A stretch of 64,000 nucleotides of DNA from Gemmiger sp. An120 (GCF_002160955.1 NZ_NFLN01000002.1:248001-312000); one strand, 5' to 3'; numbered from the stretch's first letter, positions 8,812-17,910 are shown. Notes: a model not told the origin generated them from the sequence alone. Translations and numbers: made by a program.

Positions 8812-8833
8812 TTAACGTCCAGATGCTTTTCTA

Positions 8834-11500
8834 TCAGCCGTTCAGCGCACTGCGCACAATACCGGCCACAGCCGCCAGGGCCTCGTCAACCTTGGTAGCG
8901 TCCTTGATACCAGCCATGGCAAAGTCCGGTTTGCCGCCGCCGTTGCCGCCGGCTACAGCCGCGATCGCCTTGACGAGGGCACCAGCTTTCAGGCCGCGCT
9001 CCTGTGCATTCTTACCGCAGGATACCGCCAGGGTGATCTTGCCGTCACTGGCACCAACCAGCGCAGCAACCGTGTTGGGGGCCTTGTCACGAATCTTGTC
9101 GCACATGCTGCGCAGGGTATCCGAACCGGTACCGGAGAAATACGCGGCCATGATCTTGATGCCTTCTACATCCTGCGCATTCTCGAACAAGCCGTCAATC
9201 TTGTTGGCAGCCAGAGCAGCCTTGGCTGCCTCCAGTTCGCGCTGCGTGCTCTTCAGTTCACCGGCAATGGTAACGGCGCGCAGAGGCAGATCGTGCACGC
9301 TATTGACCTTGAGCGCATCAGCCACCTGGTGGAGCATTTCGGTGCGCTCGTCCAGCAGGCGCAGAACGCCCATACCGGTGGTGCCCTCGATGCGGCGAAC
9401 ACCCGCCGCCACGCTGGACTCACTCAAAATCTTGAAGCAGCCCAACTGCGCGGTGTTCTTTACGTGGGTACCGCCGCAGAATTCGGTGGAGTATCCTTCG
9501 ATGTCCACAACCCGTACGATCTCGCCGTACTTCTCGCCAAACAGGGCCATAGCGCCCATCTTCTTGGCCTCAGCCAGCGGCAGGTTGCGCACAGTTACAT
9601 CCATCGCGGCAAAGATCTTCTGGTTTACGATGTGCTCTACCAGCGCAATCTCCTCAGGGGTCATTGCGCTGAAGTGGGTAAAGTCAAAACGCACCCGTTC
9701 GTCATCCTCGTAGGAACCAGCCTGATGCACATGGTTGCCCAGTACATCGCGCAGCGCCTGCTGCAGCAGATGAGCACTGGTATGGTTGCGGGCGATGGCA
9801 CGGCGGCGGCCCTTGTTCACCGCAGCGGTCACAGTCTGGCCCACCTGGATCATGCCGCTTTCCAGCACACAGGTATGAACAAAATACCCTTTCGGAGTCT
9901 TCTTCACATCCAGAACTTTCAGGCTGGTGTCGCCGCTGGTCAGGGTGCCCTGGTCGGCCACCTGGCCGCCCATTTCCGCATAGAACGGAGTGTGATCCAG
10001 CACCACCAGAATGCCTTCCTTAGCGCCATCGTCGGTAGAAACCGCGTCTTTCAGGCCCTCTTCATCAGACAGAGCCAGCACAGTGGCCTCTTCAGTCAGG
10101 GTATCATAACCGGTGAAAGTGGTGGGAGCCGCATCCAGTTCCCCGAAGATATCCGCAGCCCAGCCAGAAATATCACGGCTCAGACGATCCTTGCGGGCCT
10201 TCTCCTTCTGCTTCTTCATTTCGATGCGGAAGTTCTCTTCATCCACCAGGACACCCGCTTCGGCCGCGATTTCCTTGGTCAGATCCAGCGGGAAACCGAA
10301 CGTATCGTTCAGCTTGAAAGCATCCAGACCGGACAGAATCTTTTTCTTACCTTCCAGCGCGGCCTTTTCGATGCTGTCAATCAGGCCGCTCAGGATTGCC
10401 ATGCCCTGATCAATGGTCTTGTAGAACCGCTCTTCCTCGGTGCTGATGACCTTCTTGATGTAATCGGCGTGCTCTTCCAGTTCGGGATAGCCGGCCTTGT
10501 TTTCATGGATAACGGTATCCACCAGTTCGGTCAGGAACGGGCGGTTGATGCCCAGCATCCGGCCATGACGGGCAGCGCGGCGCAGCAGACGGCGCAGCAC
10601 ATAGCCGCGGCCCTCATTAGAGGGCAGAATGCCGTCGCTGACCATAAAGGTGGTGGAACGAATGTGGTCGGTGATCACGCGGATGGAGATATCGGTCTTT
10701 TCATCCTGACCGTAGGTCTTGCCGCTGATGCGTTCCACGTGATGCAGGATCGCTTGCACGGTGTCCACTTCAAACAGGTTGCCCACGCCCTGCATCACGC
10801 AAGCCAGGCGCTCCAGACCCATACCGGTATCGATGTTGGGCTTTTCCAGGCGGGTATAGTTGCCCTTGCCGTCGGAATCGAACTGGCTGAAGACCAGGTT
10901 CCAGACTTCCATGTAACGGTCGCAGTCACAGCCGACCTTGCAGTCGGGCTTACCACAGCCATGTTCCGGTCCACGGTCAAAGTAGATTTCGCTGCAGGGA
11001 CCGCAGGGGCCGGAACCATGCTCCCAGAAGTTGTCTTCCTTGCCAAAACGGACCATGTGGCTGGGATCAATGCCCACTTCATTGACCCAGATATCCCAAG
11101 CCTCATCGTCCTCTTCATACACCGAGATGTACAGCAGGTCAGCAGGGATCTCCAGCACCTTGGTCAGGAACTCCCAGGCCCAGGCAGTGGCTTCCCGTTT
11201 GAAATAGTCCTGGAAGCTGAAATTGCCCAGCATTTCAAAATAGGTACCGTGACGGGCAGTAATGCCAACCCGCTCGATATCCGGCGTACGGATGCACTTC
11301 TGGCAGGTGGTCACCCGGTGACGGGGCGGCTCCTCCTGGCCGAGGAACCACTTCTTCATGGGGGCCATACCGCTGTTGATCAGCAGCAGGCTGTTGTCGT
11401 CCTTCGGAACCAGCGGAAAGCTGCCCAGGCGCAGATGGCCCTTGCTCTCAAAAAAGCTCAGGTACTTTTCACGCAGTTCGTTCAATCCAGTCCATTGCAT
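8834..11500 (-). CDS. alaS: Alanyl-tRNA synthetase
   Basis: An 888-residue class II synthetase that charges tRNA-Ala. It begins MQWTGLNELREKYLSFFESKGH and contains the catalytic core with RVTTCQKCIR and GRGYVLRRLLRRAARHG. The editing domain has the zinc site NHTSAHLL (HxxxH) and CGGTHV. The C-terminal DHHA1 domain ends with GGGKPDFAMAG. Length is normal for the family (about 875-890). The ATG at 11500 has AAGGAG 8 bp upstream; an in-frame extension to 11950 is untranslated leader containing the T-box and is rejected. Expression should rise when tRNA-Ala is uncharged. Confidence 0.97.
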   Translation of the reverse strand: MQWTGLNELREKYLSFFESKGHLRLGSFPLVPKDDNSLLLINSGMAPMKKWFLGQEEPPRHRVTTCQKCIRTPDIERVGITARHGTYFEMLGNFSFQDYFKREATAWAWEFLTKVLEIPADLLYISVYEEDDEAWDIWVNEVGIDPSHMVRFGKEDNFWEHGSGPCGPCSEIYFDRGPEHGCGKPDCKVGCDCDRYMEVWNLVFSQFDSDGKGNYTRLEKPNIDTGMGLERLACVMQGVGNLFEVDTVQAILHHVERISGKTYGQDEKTDISIRVITDHIRSTTFMVSDGILPSNEGRGYVLRRLLRRAARHGRMLGINRPFLTELVDTVIHENKAGYPELEEHADYIKKVISTEEERFYKTIDQGMAILSGLIDSIEKAALEGKKKILSGLDAFKLNDTFGFPLDLTKEIAAEAGVLVDEENFRIEMKKQKEKARKDRLSRDISGWAADIFGELDAAPTTFTGYDTLTEEATVLALSDEEGLKDAVSTDDGAKEGILVVLDHTPFYAEMGGQVADQGTLTSGDTSLKVLDVKKTPKGYFVHTCVLESGMIQVGQTVTAAVNKGRRRAIARNHTSAHLLQQALRDVLGNHVHQAGSYEDDERVRFDFTHFSAMTPEEIALVEHIVNQKIFAAMDVTVRNLPLAEAKKMGAMALFGEKYGEIVRVVDIEGYSTEFCGGTHVKNTAQLGCFKILSESSVAAGVRRIEGTTGMGVLRLLDERTEMLHQVADALKVNSVHDLPLRAVTIAGELKSTQRELEAAKAALAANKIDGLFENAQDVEGIKIMAAYFSGTGSDTLRSMCDKIRDKAPNTVAALVGASDGKITLAVSCGKNAQERGLKAGALVKAIAAVAGGNGGGKPDFAMAGIKDATKVDEALAAVAGIVRSALNG

Positions 11501-11538
11501 TGTGTGATTTCTCCTTTTCTTATTACGAACAGAGCCAC

Positions 11539-11780
11539 AAAAAACAGCCTCCGCCCCTGTTACTGGGACGAAGGCTGAACGCTTCCGTGGTACCACCCGG
11601 TTTGCGGCATATGGTGTATACCGCCACTCTGCCGCGTTAACGCCGCGCTTACGTCCGGTTTGATTCGCCGGAGGCTCCGGGGTGGCTTGAGCGGACTGCC
11701 TGCCGAGCCTTGCACCAACCGGCTCTTCTCTGGAGGCGACAGCCAATGTCTTGGCCCCTTCTCTGCCTTTTTCATACATA
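11539..11780 (-). promoter_or_regulatory. T-box leader of alaS
   Basis: The untranslated leader before alaS holds the invariant T-box GGGTGGTACCACG (11598-11586, minus strand). It is followed by a terminator hairpin (11577-11545, CAGCCT pairing with AGGCTG plus inner pairs) and a TTTTTT run (11544-11539). The T-box bases can pair with a preceding strand to make the antiterminator when uncharged tRNA-Ala binds. I did not fix the specifier codon; an alanine codon is expected in the stem I loop. The 5' limit is approximate, set from the promoter. Confidence 0.9.
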
Positions 11781-11783
11781 TTC

Positions 11784-11812
11784 ATTATATTCTTCCCGGC
11801 TGCGGTTGTCAA
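11784..11812 (-). promoter_or_regulatory. Consensus sigma-A promoter of T-box-alaS
   Basis: On the minus strand TTGACA (11812-11807), a 17-bp spacer and TATAAT (11789-11784): both hexamers are perfect. The -35 box overlaps the last codons and stop of the upstream penicillin-binding protein gene. Confidence 0.88.
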
Positions 11813-13413
11813 CTGTTTTCCAGCCAGTACAGTGCCTGGCATACCTGTGCGAAAATCTCGGTACAGCTGCTCAGGGTGTTTGTCGCAGTATCCTGCAAAA
11901 CCAGAATGGTGTAATTCGGTTTCTCGTCCGGATACCATCCAGCAAACCACAGGTCCATGATCTCGGTGCCGTCTTCTGCGTACCGGCCTGTCTGTGCCGT
12001 ACCGGTTTTTCCCGCTGCACCGCCGGGAACTTCGGAAGCCGCACGGCCGGTTCCCTCTTCTACTACCCGGCGCAGCATTCCCTGGAGTCTGCCGGCGACA
12101 GAATCGCTGATTGCCTTTCTTTGACCGGTTTGTTCCGCCGGATCAATCACCCGCGAACCATCAGCTGTGCAAGCCCCCAACAGCACGGACGGATCCAGGA
12201 AAACACCGTCATTGGCAATGGCATTCATCATGGACAGAACCTGCAAAGGTGTGGCCAGCAGTTCGCCCTGGCCAAAACTGATGCCCGCCAGCTGCCCCTT
12301 GTTTTGCAGGGTATTGGCATCGGGCAGATTTCCGGCCGAGGCACTTAGCCCTTCCGCCAGGGTCTGGGTTTCACCGAAGCCAAAGCGTGCCGCGATTTCC
12401 TGAATTGCTTTGCCCCCCAGAAGCTGACCCAGCTGAATAAAGTAGCAGTTGCAGCTTTCGGTCAGCGCGCTGTCCAGGTTGACCATGCCATGTGCGGTGT
12501 TGCCTGCACAGTGGTAAACATGTCCGTTGATTTCAGTGCTGCCGGTACATTCCCAAGTAAACCAGCCCATATCCTTTTCCAGTGCCAATGCTGCCATTAC
12601 AGGTTTAAACACTGAGCCGACATTGAATGCACAAAGCGGGCGATTCAGCAGCGATGTGTCGTTCGCCTCGATGCTGTCCGCCACATTATCCGGGTCAAAA
12701 ACCGGCATGCTGGAACTGGCCAGGATACGTCCTGTACGGCGCTCCATTACAAGAATGCACCCTTTTTGTATGGTTTGCTGCGCAATCGCCTCGCAGGCAC
12801 GCTGGATTCCCAGATCCAGTGTCAGCATAACACCATTTGCCTGCGTACCAGTTTCGGTAAGGCGGGGCGGCTGCTCCTCCATCAATTGGCCGCTGGCATT
12901 GGTGATGCACTGCACGTAGTCGGCACCGCCGCTGTCGGAAAGCTGTTCGTTGCAGGTAAGTTCCAGGCCGGATACGCCATTTCCATCCCCATCCAGATAA
13001 CCCAGCAGATGCACGGCTACCGGTATGGGCCAATATCGCCCCGTTCTGGCATAGGTATAGATTCCTTGATCCGTGAGATCCGTGCTTACCTGAACAAGAA
13101 ATGGAGTGGTCGCATTGCGCCGCTGATACAGCAGTGTCTGTTCCCGATATGAGACATAGTCAAACAGCCGCGTATAACTTCCCTCTGACGGAATGGACAG
13201 GGCATAATATTCCGTGCCATATCCCGTGAGATTGTTCCCGTTCCTGTCAAAAAAATCCCCGCGGCGGGGCGACAGTGTCAAGGTGGTGACGGTCTGCGCC
13301 ATGGCCGTCTGCCCGTACTCCCGGTTTGAGGCCGTAATGAACAGCCGCCCCAAAACAACAGAGTACAAAAGCAAGGCCGCAGCAAACAACGCAATCACCC
13401 GTTTGGCACGCAT
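11809..13413 (-). CDS. Penicillin-binding protein (transpeptidase, class B type)
   Basis: A 534-residue peptidoglycan D,D-transpeptidase anchored by one N-terminal membrane segment (about 6-28). The non-catalytic domain begins with SPRRGDFFDRNG (49-60). The transpeptidase domain has the active-site S267-VF-K270 (SxxK), SCN at 320-322 (SxN), and GKTGTAQTG (about 475) as the KTG motif. The family crosslinks glycan strands at the septum, the side wall or the spore; which cannot be told here. The ribosome-binding GGGGG lies inside the terminator hairpin that follows radA. It overlaps the alaS promoter at its 3' end. Confidence 0.92.
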   Translation of the reverse strand: MRAKRVIALFAAALLLYSVVLGRLFITASNREYGQTAMAQTVTTLTLSPRRGDFFDRNGNNLTGYGTEYYALSIPSEGSYTRLFDYVSYREQTLLYQRRNATTPFLVQVSTDLTDQGIYTYARTGRYWPIPVAVHLLGYLDGDGNGVSGLELTCNEQLSDSGGADYVQCITNASGQLMEEQPPRLTETGTQANGVMLTLDLGIQRACEAIAQQTIQKGCILVMERRTGRILASSSMPVFDPDNVADSIEANDTSLLNRPLCAFNVGSVFKPVMAALALEKDMGWFTWECTGSTEINGHVYHCAGNTAHGMVNLDSALTESCNCYFIQLGQLLGGKAIQEIAARFGFGETQTLAEGLSASAGNLPDANTLQNKGQLAGISFGQGELLATPLQVLSMMNAIANDGVFLDPSVLLGACTADGSRVIDPAEQTGQRKAISDSVAGRLQGMLRRVVEEGTGRAASEVPGGAAGKTGTAQTGRYAEDGTEIMDLWFAGWYPDEKPNYTILVLQDTATNTLSSCTEIFAQVCQALYWLENS

Positions 13414-13421
13414 AAAAACAC

Positions 13422-13452
13422 CCCCGGAAAAGAGTGTGGCCCTTTTCCGGGG
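13422..13452 (-). terminator. Terminator of radA, overlapping the PBP ribosome-binding site
   Basis: An 11-bp perfect stem (13422-13432 with 13442-13452, CCCCGGAAAAG and its complement) followed on the minus strand by GTGTTTTTATG. The T run runs straight into the ATG of the PBP gene at 13413, and the G-rich 3' arm is the only plausible Shine-Dalgarno for that gene. Confidence 0.8.
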
Positions 13453-13463
13453 ATGCTATTCTT

Positions 13464-14873
13464 TTATGCCGGGTTTTCCCCTTGCTTAAGCGCTGCGATT
13501 GCGTCCCGCAGATAGCGCACGCCGATCAGCCGCATCCCCTCCAGACCAGAGCGATCCACCTGCGACAGGCTGTGCTGCGGAACAATTGCCCGGGTAAAGC
13601 CGATACGGGCCGCTTCGCGCAGCCGGGATTCCAGGTGGGTCACACTGCGGATTTCACCGCCCAGCCCCACTTCGCCCAGCGCAATGGTGGTATCTCCCAC
13701 CGGCTGATCCAGCAGTGAAGAAACCATTGCCAGGCAGACGGCCAGATCACAGGCCGTTTCATCCAAGCGCAAACCGCCTACAATGTTGATATATACGTCC
13801 AGCGTGCCAAAGAAGAAGCCTGCCCGCTTTTCCAGCACTGCCAGCAGCAGGTTGGCCCGGTTATAGTCAAAGCCGCTGCTGGTTCGCCGGGGTGTGCCCA
13901 AACCGCTCTTGGTAACCAGCGCCTGAACCTCGCTCAGGATCGGGCGGGTGCCTTCCATGGTACAAGCCACGCAGTTGCCGCTGATGCCCAGCGGTCGCCC
14001 CTTTAGAAGCAGCTGGGACGGGTTGGAGATTTCCTCCAGGCCCTCACCGGTCATATCGAACATACCGATCTCATTGGTGGAACCATACCGGTTTTTCGCC
14101 GCACGCAGAACCCGGTACGGCAGGGTTTTGTCCCCTTCAAAATACAGTACCGTATCCACGATATGCTCCATGACCTTGGGGCCGGCAATGGCGCCGTCCT
14201 TATTCACGTGCCCCACAATAAAGGTGGGGATTTCCAGGCTTTTGGCTACCGCCAGCAGCCGGGAAGAGCACTCTTTTACCTGAGAAACACTGCCGGAAGA
14301 AGAAGCGATATCCCCGCAATGCATGGTCTGGATCGAGTCGATCACCACCAGCTGGGGCTTCATCTGTTCAATCAGGCCGCAAATTTCGTCGATTTCATTT
14401 TCGCTTACCAGTGAGATGTTATCCTGCGGAACCCCCAGACGATTGGCACGCAGCTTGATCTGCCGCACCGATTCCTCACCCGTCACGTAAAGCACATGAT
14501 ACTGCAGGGAAATTGCGCCGCACAGCTGCAGCAGCAGGGTAGATTTGCCTGCGCCGGGCTCACCGCCCAGCAGTACTACGCTGCCGATCACAATGCCGCC
14601 GCCCAACACCCGATCCAATTCGCTGATACCGGTAATAATGCGGCTTTTTTCTTCGGTAGTGCTGATTTCACTGAGGCGGCGCGGCACCAGGCTGGTTACT
14701 CCCGGCACTCTGGCAGCAGCCCCACGCCCGGATTTTGCCGGGGCAGGTGCGGGTTGTTCTACATCTTCGGTCATGGTGTTCCACATCCCGCAGGAGGGGC
14801 AGCGGCCCATCCAGCGGGGGCTTACCTCGCCACAATTGGAACACACATAAATGGTTTTCGTCTTGTTTGCCAT
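13464..14873 (-). CDS. radA: DNA repair protein RadA
   Basis: A 469-residue RecA-like branch-migration ATPase. A four-cysteine zinc finger CSNCGEVSPRWMGRCPSC is at residues 11-28. The ATPase core has Walker A GGEPGAGKST (about 98-107), Walker B LVVIDSIQT, and the RadA-specific KNRYGSTNEIG. The C-terminal Lon-like domain has TSSGFDYNRANLLLAVLEKR and ALGEVGLGGEIR. Family length is about 455. The ATG at 14873 begins MANKTKTIYVC with AAGGAAGGG upstream; longer in-frame starts are not supported. It stands alone between two terminators. Confidence 0.96.
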   Translation of the reverse strand: MANKTKTIYVCSNCGEVSPRWMGRCPSCGMWNTMTEDVEQPAPAPAKSGRGAAARVPGVTSLVPRRLSEISTTEEKSRIITGISELDRVLGGGIVIGSVVLLGGEPGAGKSTLLLQLCGAISLQYHVLYVTGEESVRQIKLRANRLGVPQDNISLVSENEIDEICGLIEQMKPQLVVIDSIQTMHCGDIASSSGSVSQVKECSSRLLAVAKSLEIPTFIVGHVNKDGAIAGPKVMEHIVDTVLYFEGDKTLPYRVLRAAKNRYGSTNEIGMFDMTGEGLEEISNPSQLLLKGRPLGISGNCVACTMEGTRPILSEVQALVTKSGLGTPRRTSSGFDYNRANLLLAVLEKRAGFFFGTLDVYINIVGGLRLDETACDLAVCLAMVSSLLDQPVGDTTIALGEVGLGGEIRSVTHLESRLREAARIGFTRAIVPQHSLSQVDRSGLEGMRLIGVRYLRDAIAALKQGENPA

Positions 14874-14961
14874 TGGTTTCGCTGCCCTTCCTTTGCATTC
14901 GGGATCATCAATATGCATTCTATTATACCCGAAACCATCCCGGTTGAACAGGGCCACTTTT

Positions 14962-15022
14962 CCAATAAACAGGCACACGCCCCGGCTGACTTCCGCAGCC
15001 GGGGCGTGTGCCTGTTTATTGG
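14962..15022 (-). terminator. Very long perfect hairpin terminator after the ABC importer
   Basis: A 27-bp perfect inverted repeat (14962-14988 with 14996-15022) with a 7-nt loop, beginning 12 bp after the stop of the ABC ATPase gene on the minus strand. The outer part is A/T rich (CTGTTTATT), giving the terminator tail within the stem. Confidence 0.85.
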
Positions 15023-15034
15023 GACAAAAAATGG

Positions 15035-15829
15035 TTAGGAAAGGACCATACGATCGTTGGCGATCCCGCCGCCGCTGACCTCTTCAAATTTGGCCAGCAG
15101 ATCCGGAACCGTAAGCTTTTTCTTTTCTTCGCCAGAAACATCAAAGATTACACGGCCCTCATGCATCATAATCAGCCGATTGCCATAGTAAATGGCGTCT
15201 TTCATGTTATGGGTGATCATCAGGGTAGTCAGGTGGCTTTCCTCCACAATTCTGGCGCTCAGTTCCAGAACCTTCTTCGCGGTTTTAGGGTCAAGGGCCG
15301 CCGTATGCTCGTCCAGCAGCAGCAGCTTCGGCTTTTTCAGGGTAGCCATCAACAGGGTCAGAGCCTGGCGCTGGCCGCCGCTCAGCAGGCCTACCTTGGC
15401 GGTCATGCGATCCTCCAGCCCCAGATCCAGGATTTTGAGCATTTCCCGGTATTCTTCCCGTTCCTTGCGGGTAATGCCAATACCAAGCCCGCGTTTTTGA
15501 CCGCGGCGGGCTGCCAGCGCCAGGTTTTCTTCAATTTCCATATCGGCGGCTGTGCCCGTCATGGGATCCTGGAACACACGCCCCAGAAAAGCAGCACGCT
15601 TATGCTCCGGCAAACGGGTTACGTCCTTCCCGTCGATGGTAATACGACCCCGATCCACCAGCCAGGTACCTGCCACCGCATTCAGGATGGTGCTTTTACC
15701 GGCGCCATTGCCGCCGATTACCGTGCAGAAATCCCCATCTTTCAGTTCCAGCGAAAGGTCATTCAGCGCTACCTTTTCGTTGACGGTGCCGGGGTTGAAA
15801 ACTTTTACCACATGTTCCAGCTTAAGCAC
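15035..15829 (-). CDS. ABC importer ATP-binding protein (TrpXYZ/DUF-type amino-acid or nucleobase importer)
   Basis: A 264-residue ABC ATPase. Walker A is GGNGAGKST (about 39-47), the signature LLSGGQRQALTL (about 148-159), Walker B KLLLLDEHTAALDP, and the switch histidine in MITHN. The start is GTG at 15829 with GGAGG 8 bp upstream, and it overlaps the permease gene by 8 bp. Its partners are the permease and lipoprotein upstream. This three-gene set matches the family annotated as TrpX/TrpY/TrpZ-type importers; the substrate is not proven by sequence. Confidence 0.88.
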   Translation of the reverse strand: MLKLEHVVKVFNPGTVNEKVALNDLSLELKDGDFCTVIGGNGAGKSTILNAVAGTWLVDRGRITIDGKDVTRLPEHKRAAFLGRVFQDPMTGTAADMEIEENLALAARRGQKRGLGIGITRKEREEYREMLKILDLGLEDRMTAKVGLLSGGQRQALTLLMATLKKPKLLLLDEHTAALDPKTAKKVLELSARIVEESHLTTLMITHNMKDAIYYGNRLIMMHEGRVIFDVSGEEKKKLTVPDLLAKFEEVSGGGIANDRMVLS

Positions 15830-16748
15830 GGTCAGCGCCTCCTTCCTTTACCTTGATGCGGGAGTATTTGCTCTTCCAATACGGAACCGCCAGGAACACG
15901 GCGACCACCATAGCGCTAAGCATCTTGAGCATATCCGGATCCAGTTTCAGCTGTACGGCAAACTGGTATACCAGGTAGTAAATAATAGCCCCCAGACAAA
16001 CGCTTAAAAGGCGCAGGGCAAAATTGCGGAAAATACGCCCGAAGATGGCATCGCCAATAATCACCGCAGCCAAACCGATCACGATGGCGCCACGGCCCAT
16101 ATTCAGGTCTGCAAATCCCTGATACTGGCTGAGCAGAGCGCCGGAGAGTGCTACCAGCCCGTTGGAAAGCATCAGGCCCAACACGACATTCCGGTTGGTA
16201 TTGATGCCCTGGGCGCGGCTCATGTTCGGATTGCATCCGGTGGCCCGGATCGAGCAGCCCAATTCTGTACCGAAGAACCAGTACAGCAGTGCAATAATCA
16301 CAACCGTGAAGAGCGATACCACCAGTACCGGGTTGCGCAGGGAAAACTCTTTAACCCAACGCAGTGAAATCAGAAGATCAAACTGATCCACGTTGATGGA
16401 CTGATTGGACTTGCCCATGATTTTCAGGTTGATGGAGTACAGAGAAAGCTGGGTAAGAATACCGGCCAGGATAGCCGGGATCCCCATGAAAGTATGAAGC
16501 AGCCCGGTAACAAGGCCGCACAGAAGCCCCGCCAGCAGCGCGCACAGCAGTGCCAGCCAAACACTGTGACCCGCCAGCATAACCATTACGGCGGTAGCGC
16601 CGCCGGTGCAGATAGAGCCATCGACTGTCAGGTCCGCCACATCCAGCACTTTATAGGTCAGATAGACACCCATAGCCATGATGCCCCAGATCAGCCCCTG
16701 CGCCACCGCGCCGGGCATCGCATTCAAGAAAGATTGAAAAAAGCTCAC
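15822..16748 (-). CDS. ABC importer permease (BPD_transp_2 family)
   Basis: A 308-residue integral membrane subunit with about eight to nine hydrophobic segments. The segment DLTVDGSICTGGA near residue 38 and RATGCNPNMSRAQGINT near 175 are typical of the BPD_transp_2 permeases that pair with TrpX-like binding proteins. The start is GTG at 16748 with a GGGGGAA site. It is separated from the binding-protein gene by a hairpin at 16788-16823 and overlaps the ATPase gene by 8 bp. Confidence 0.87.
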   Translation of the reverse strand: MSFFQSFLNAMPGAVAQGLIWGIMAMGVYLTYKVLDVADLTVDGSICTGGATAVMVMLAGHSVWLALLCALLAGLLCGLVTGLLHTFMGIPAILAGILTQLSLYSINLKIMGKSNQSINVDQFDLLISLRWVKEFSLRNPVLVVSLFTVVIIALLYWFFGTELGCSIRATGCNPNMSRAQGINTNRNVVLGLMLSNGLVALSGALLSQYQGFADLNMGRGAIVIGLAAVIIGDAIFGRIFRNFALRLLSVCLGAIIYYLVYQFAVQLKLDPDMLKMLSAMVVAVFLAVPYWKSKYSRIKVKEGGADRA

Positions 16749-16787
16749 GATCGTTCCCCCGTTGCATGTACATTCTGTATGCGGACA

Positions 16788-16823
16788 GAACAGCGGGAAA
16801 AGCTGAGCTCTCTCCCGCTGTTC
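16788..16823 (-). other. Intercistronic hairpin between binding protein and permease genes
   Basis: An 11-bp perfect stem (16788-16798 with 16813-16823) lies 22 bp after the lipoprotein stop and 39 bp before the permease start. It has only a weak T tail. Such hairpins commonly stabilise or partly terminate transcripts so that the binding protein is made in excess over the membrane parts. Confidence 0.6.
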
Positions 16824-16845
16824 CGTTCATGCATAGTTTTGTTGG

Positions 16846-17850
16846 TCAGCCAATGGCCTCGTAGCCTTCCGGAGCGGTAAGACCCAGCTCCTCGCAGATC
16901 GCAGCGTTATATTTCTTGGTAAACTGAGGTGCGTACTCAATCGGCATTGTGGCGATATCCGCCTCGCCCGTCAGAATCTGGGCTGCCATTTCGCCGGTCT
17001 TGTAGCCGATATCATAGTAACTGATGGACAGGGTCGCCACGCCGCAGCCAGCGCAGATGCCCTCTTCACCTGCGATCACCGGAACCTTGGCAGGCCGGCA
17101 GATGCCGTCCACAATACCCCTATTGGACGCCACGGTGTTGTCAGTGGGAACGTAGATTACGTCACTTTCCGCCGCCGCGCTGGTGGTGATGGTGGCCAGG
17201 TCGTTGGAATCCGAGAAAGGATACAGCGTGCAGGTGTAGCCCATCTCTTCCAGCTCAGCTTTGACAACATCCACCTGGTACTGGGAGTTGGGTTCGCCGG
17301 AGCAGTACAGCAAGCCCACCTTTTCGGCATCCGGGAACCATTCCTGCAGCATGGCAGCCTGCTGATCCAGAGGCGCCAGATCGGAAGTGCCGGAAATATT
17401 TCCGCCCACCGTGCCGTTAAAGTCAGACAGGCTCAGAGCCACGCCGTACTCCGTGATCGAGGTGCCCAGAATGGGAATCGTATCGGTAGCGGCCGCCGCT
17501 GCCTGCAAGGCGTTGGTGGCATTGGCCATAATCAGATCCACCCCGCTGGAAACAAAGCTGGTTGCGATCGTTGTGCAGGTATTGGAATCGTTCTGCGCAT
17601 TCTGGACGGTGATCTCCACCTGGTCGCCCAGCGCCTCCGTCAAAGCGTCCTGGAATCCCTGTGTGGCGGCATCCAGCGCTTCGTGCTCCATCTGCTGCAG
17701 CACGCCCACCTGAAACACCTTAGCACCATCGGAACCGGTGGCGACAGAACCGGACGAGCCCCCCGCGGCGGAAGAACCGGAACCGCCGCAACCCGTCAGG
17801 CTGAGGGCCAGCATACAGCCCCCGACCAGAATAGCCAAACCCTTTTTCAT
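16846..17850 (-). CDS. ABC importer substrate-binding lipoprotein (TrpX-like)
   Basis: A 334-residue lipoprotein. The signal peptide MKKGLAILVGGCMLALSLTG ends in a lipobox with the lipidated Cys21, followed by a Gly/Ser-rich linker to about residue 45. The rest is a type 1 periplasmic-binding fold with NAQNDSNTC, GTSITEYGVAL and VYVPTDNTVASNR-like sequence (IYVPTDNTVASNRG), shared with the TrpX family (pfam ABC_sub_bind). GGGGAGG is 11 bp before the ATG. It is the first gene of the three-gene importer operon. Confidence 0.9.
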   Translation of the reverse strand: MKKGLAILVGGCMLALSLTGCGGSGSSAAGGSSGSVATGSDGAKVFQVGVLQQMEHEALDAATQGFQDALTEALGDQVEITVQNAQNDSNTCTTIATSFVSSGVDLIMANATNALQAAAAATDTIPILGTSITEYGVALSLSDFNGTVGGNISGTSDLAPLDQQAAMLQEWFPDAEKVGLLYCSGEPNSQYQVDVVKAELEEMGYTCTLYPFSDSNDLATITTSAAAESDVIYVPTDNTVASNRGIVDGICRPAKVPVIAGEEGICAGCGVATLSISYYDIGYKTGEMAAQILTGEADIATMPIEYAPQFTKKYNAAICEELGLTAPEGYEAIG

Positions 17851-17869
17851 CTGCGTATTTCCTCCCCGT

Positions 17870-17895
17870 AACGACGCGCTCTTTAGCGCATCGTT
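17870..17895 (-). promoter_or_regulatory. Leader hairpin just before the lipoprotein ribosome-binding site
   Basis: A 10-bp stem (17870-17879 with 17886-17895, one G-U pair) with a 6-nt loop in the short leader, ending directly before GGGGAGG. It may protect the 5' end or modulate translation. No T-box or known riboswitch sequence was found in this short leader. Confidence 0.45.
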
Positions 17896-17910
17896 GATTT
17901 AATGTACCAA

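Noticed and set aside
9293-11578. A 761-codon open frame on the plus strand opposite alaS
   Set aside because: alaS is certain from its motifs, and the opposite frame has no ribosome site or recognised domain.
11501-11950. N-terminal extension of alaS by 150 codons
   Set aside because: It covers the T-box leader, its terminator and the promoter. The downstream ATG has a proper ribosome site and matches the family start.
14962-15022. Inverted repeat as an insertion sequence end
   Set aside because: No transposase, no direct repeats and no second copy at a distance; its position after a stop codon fits a terminator.
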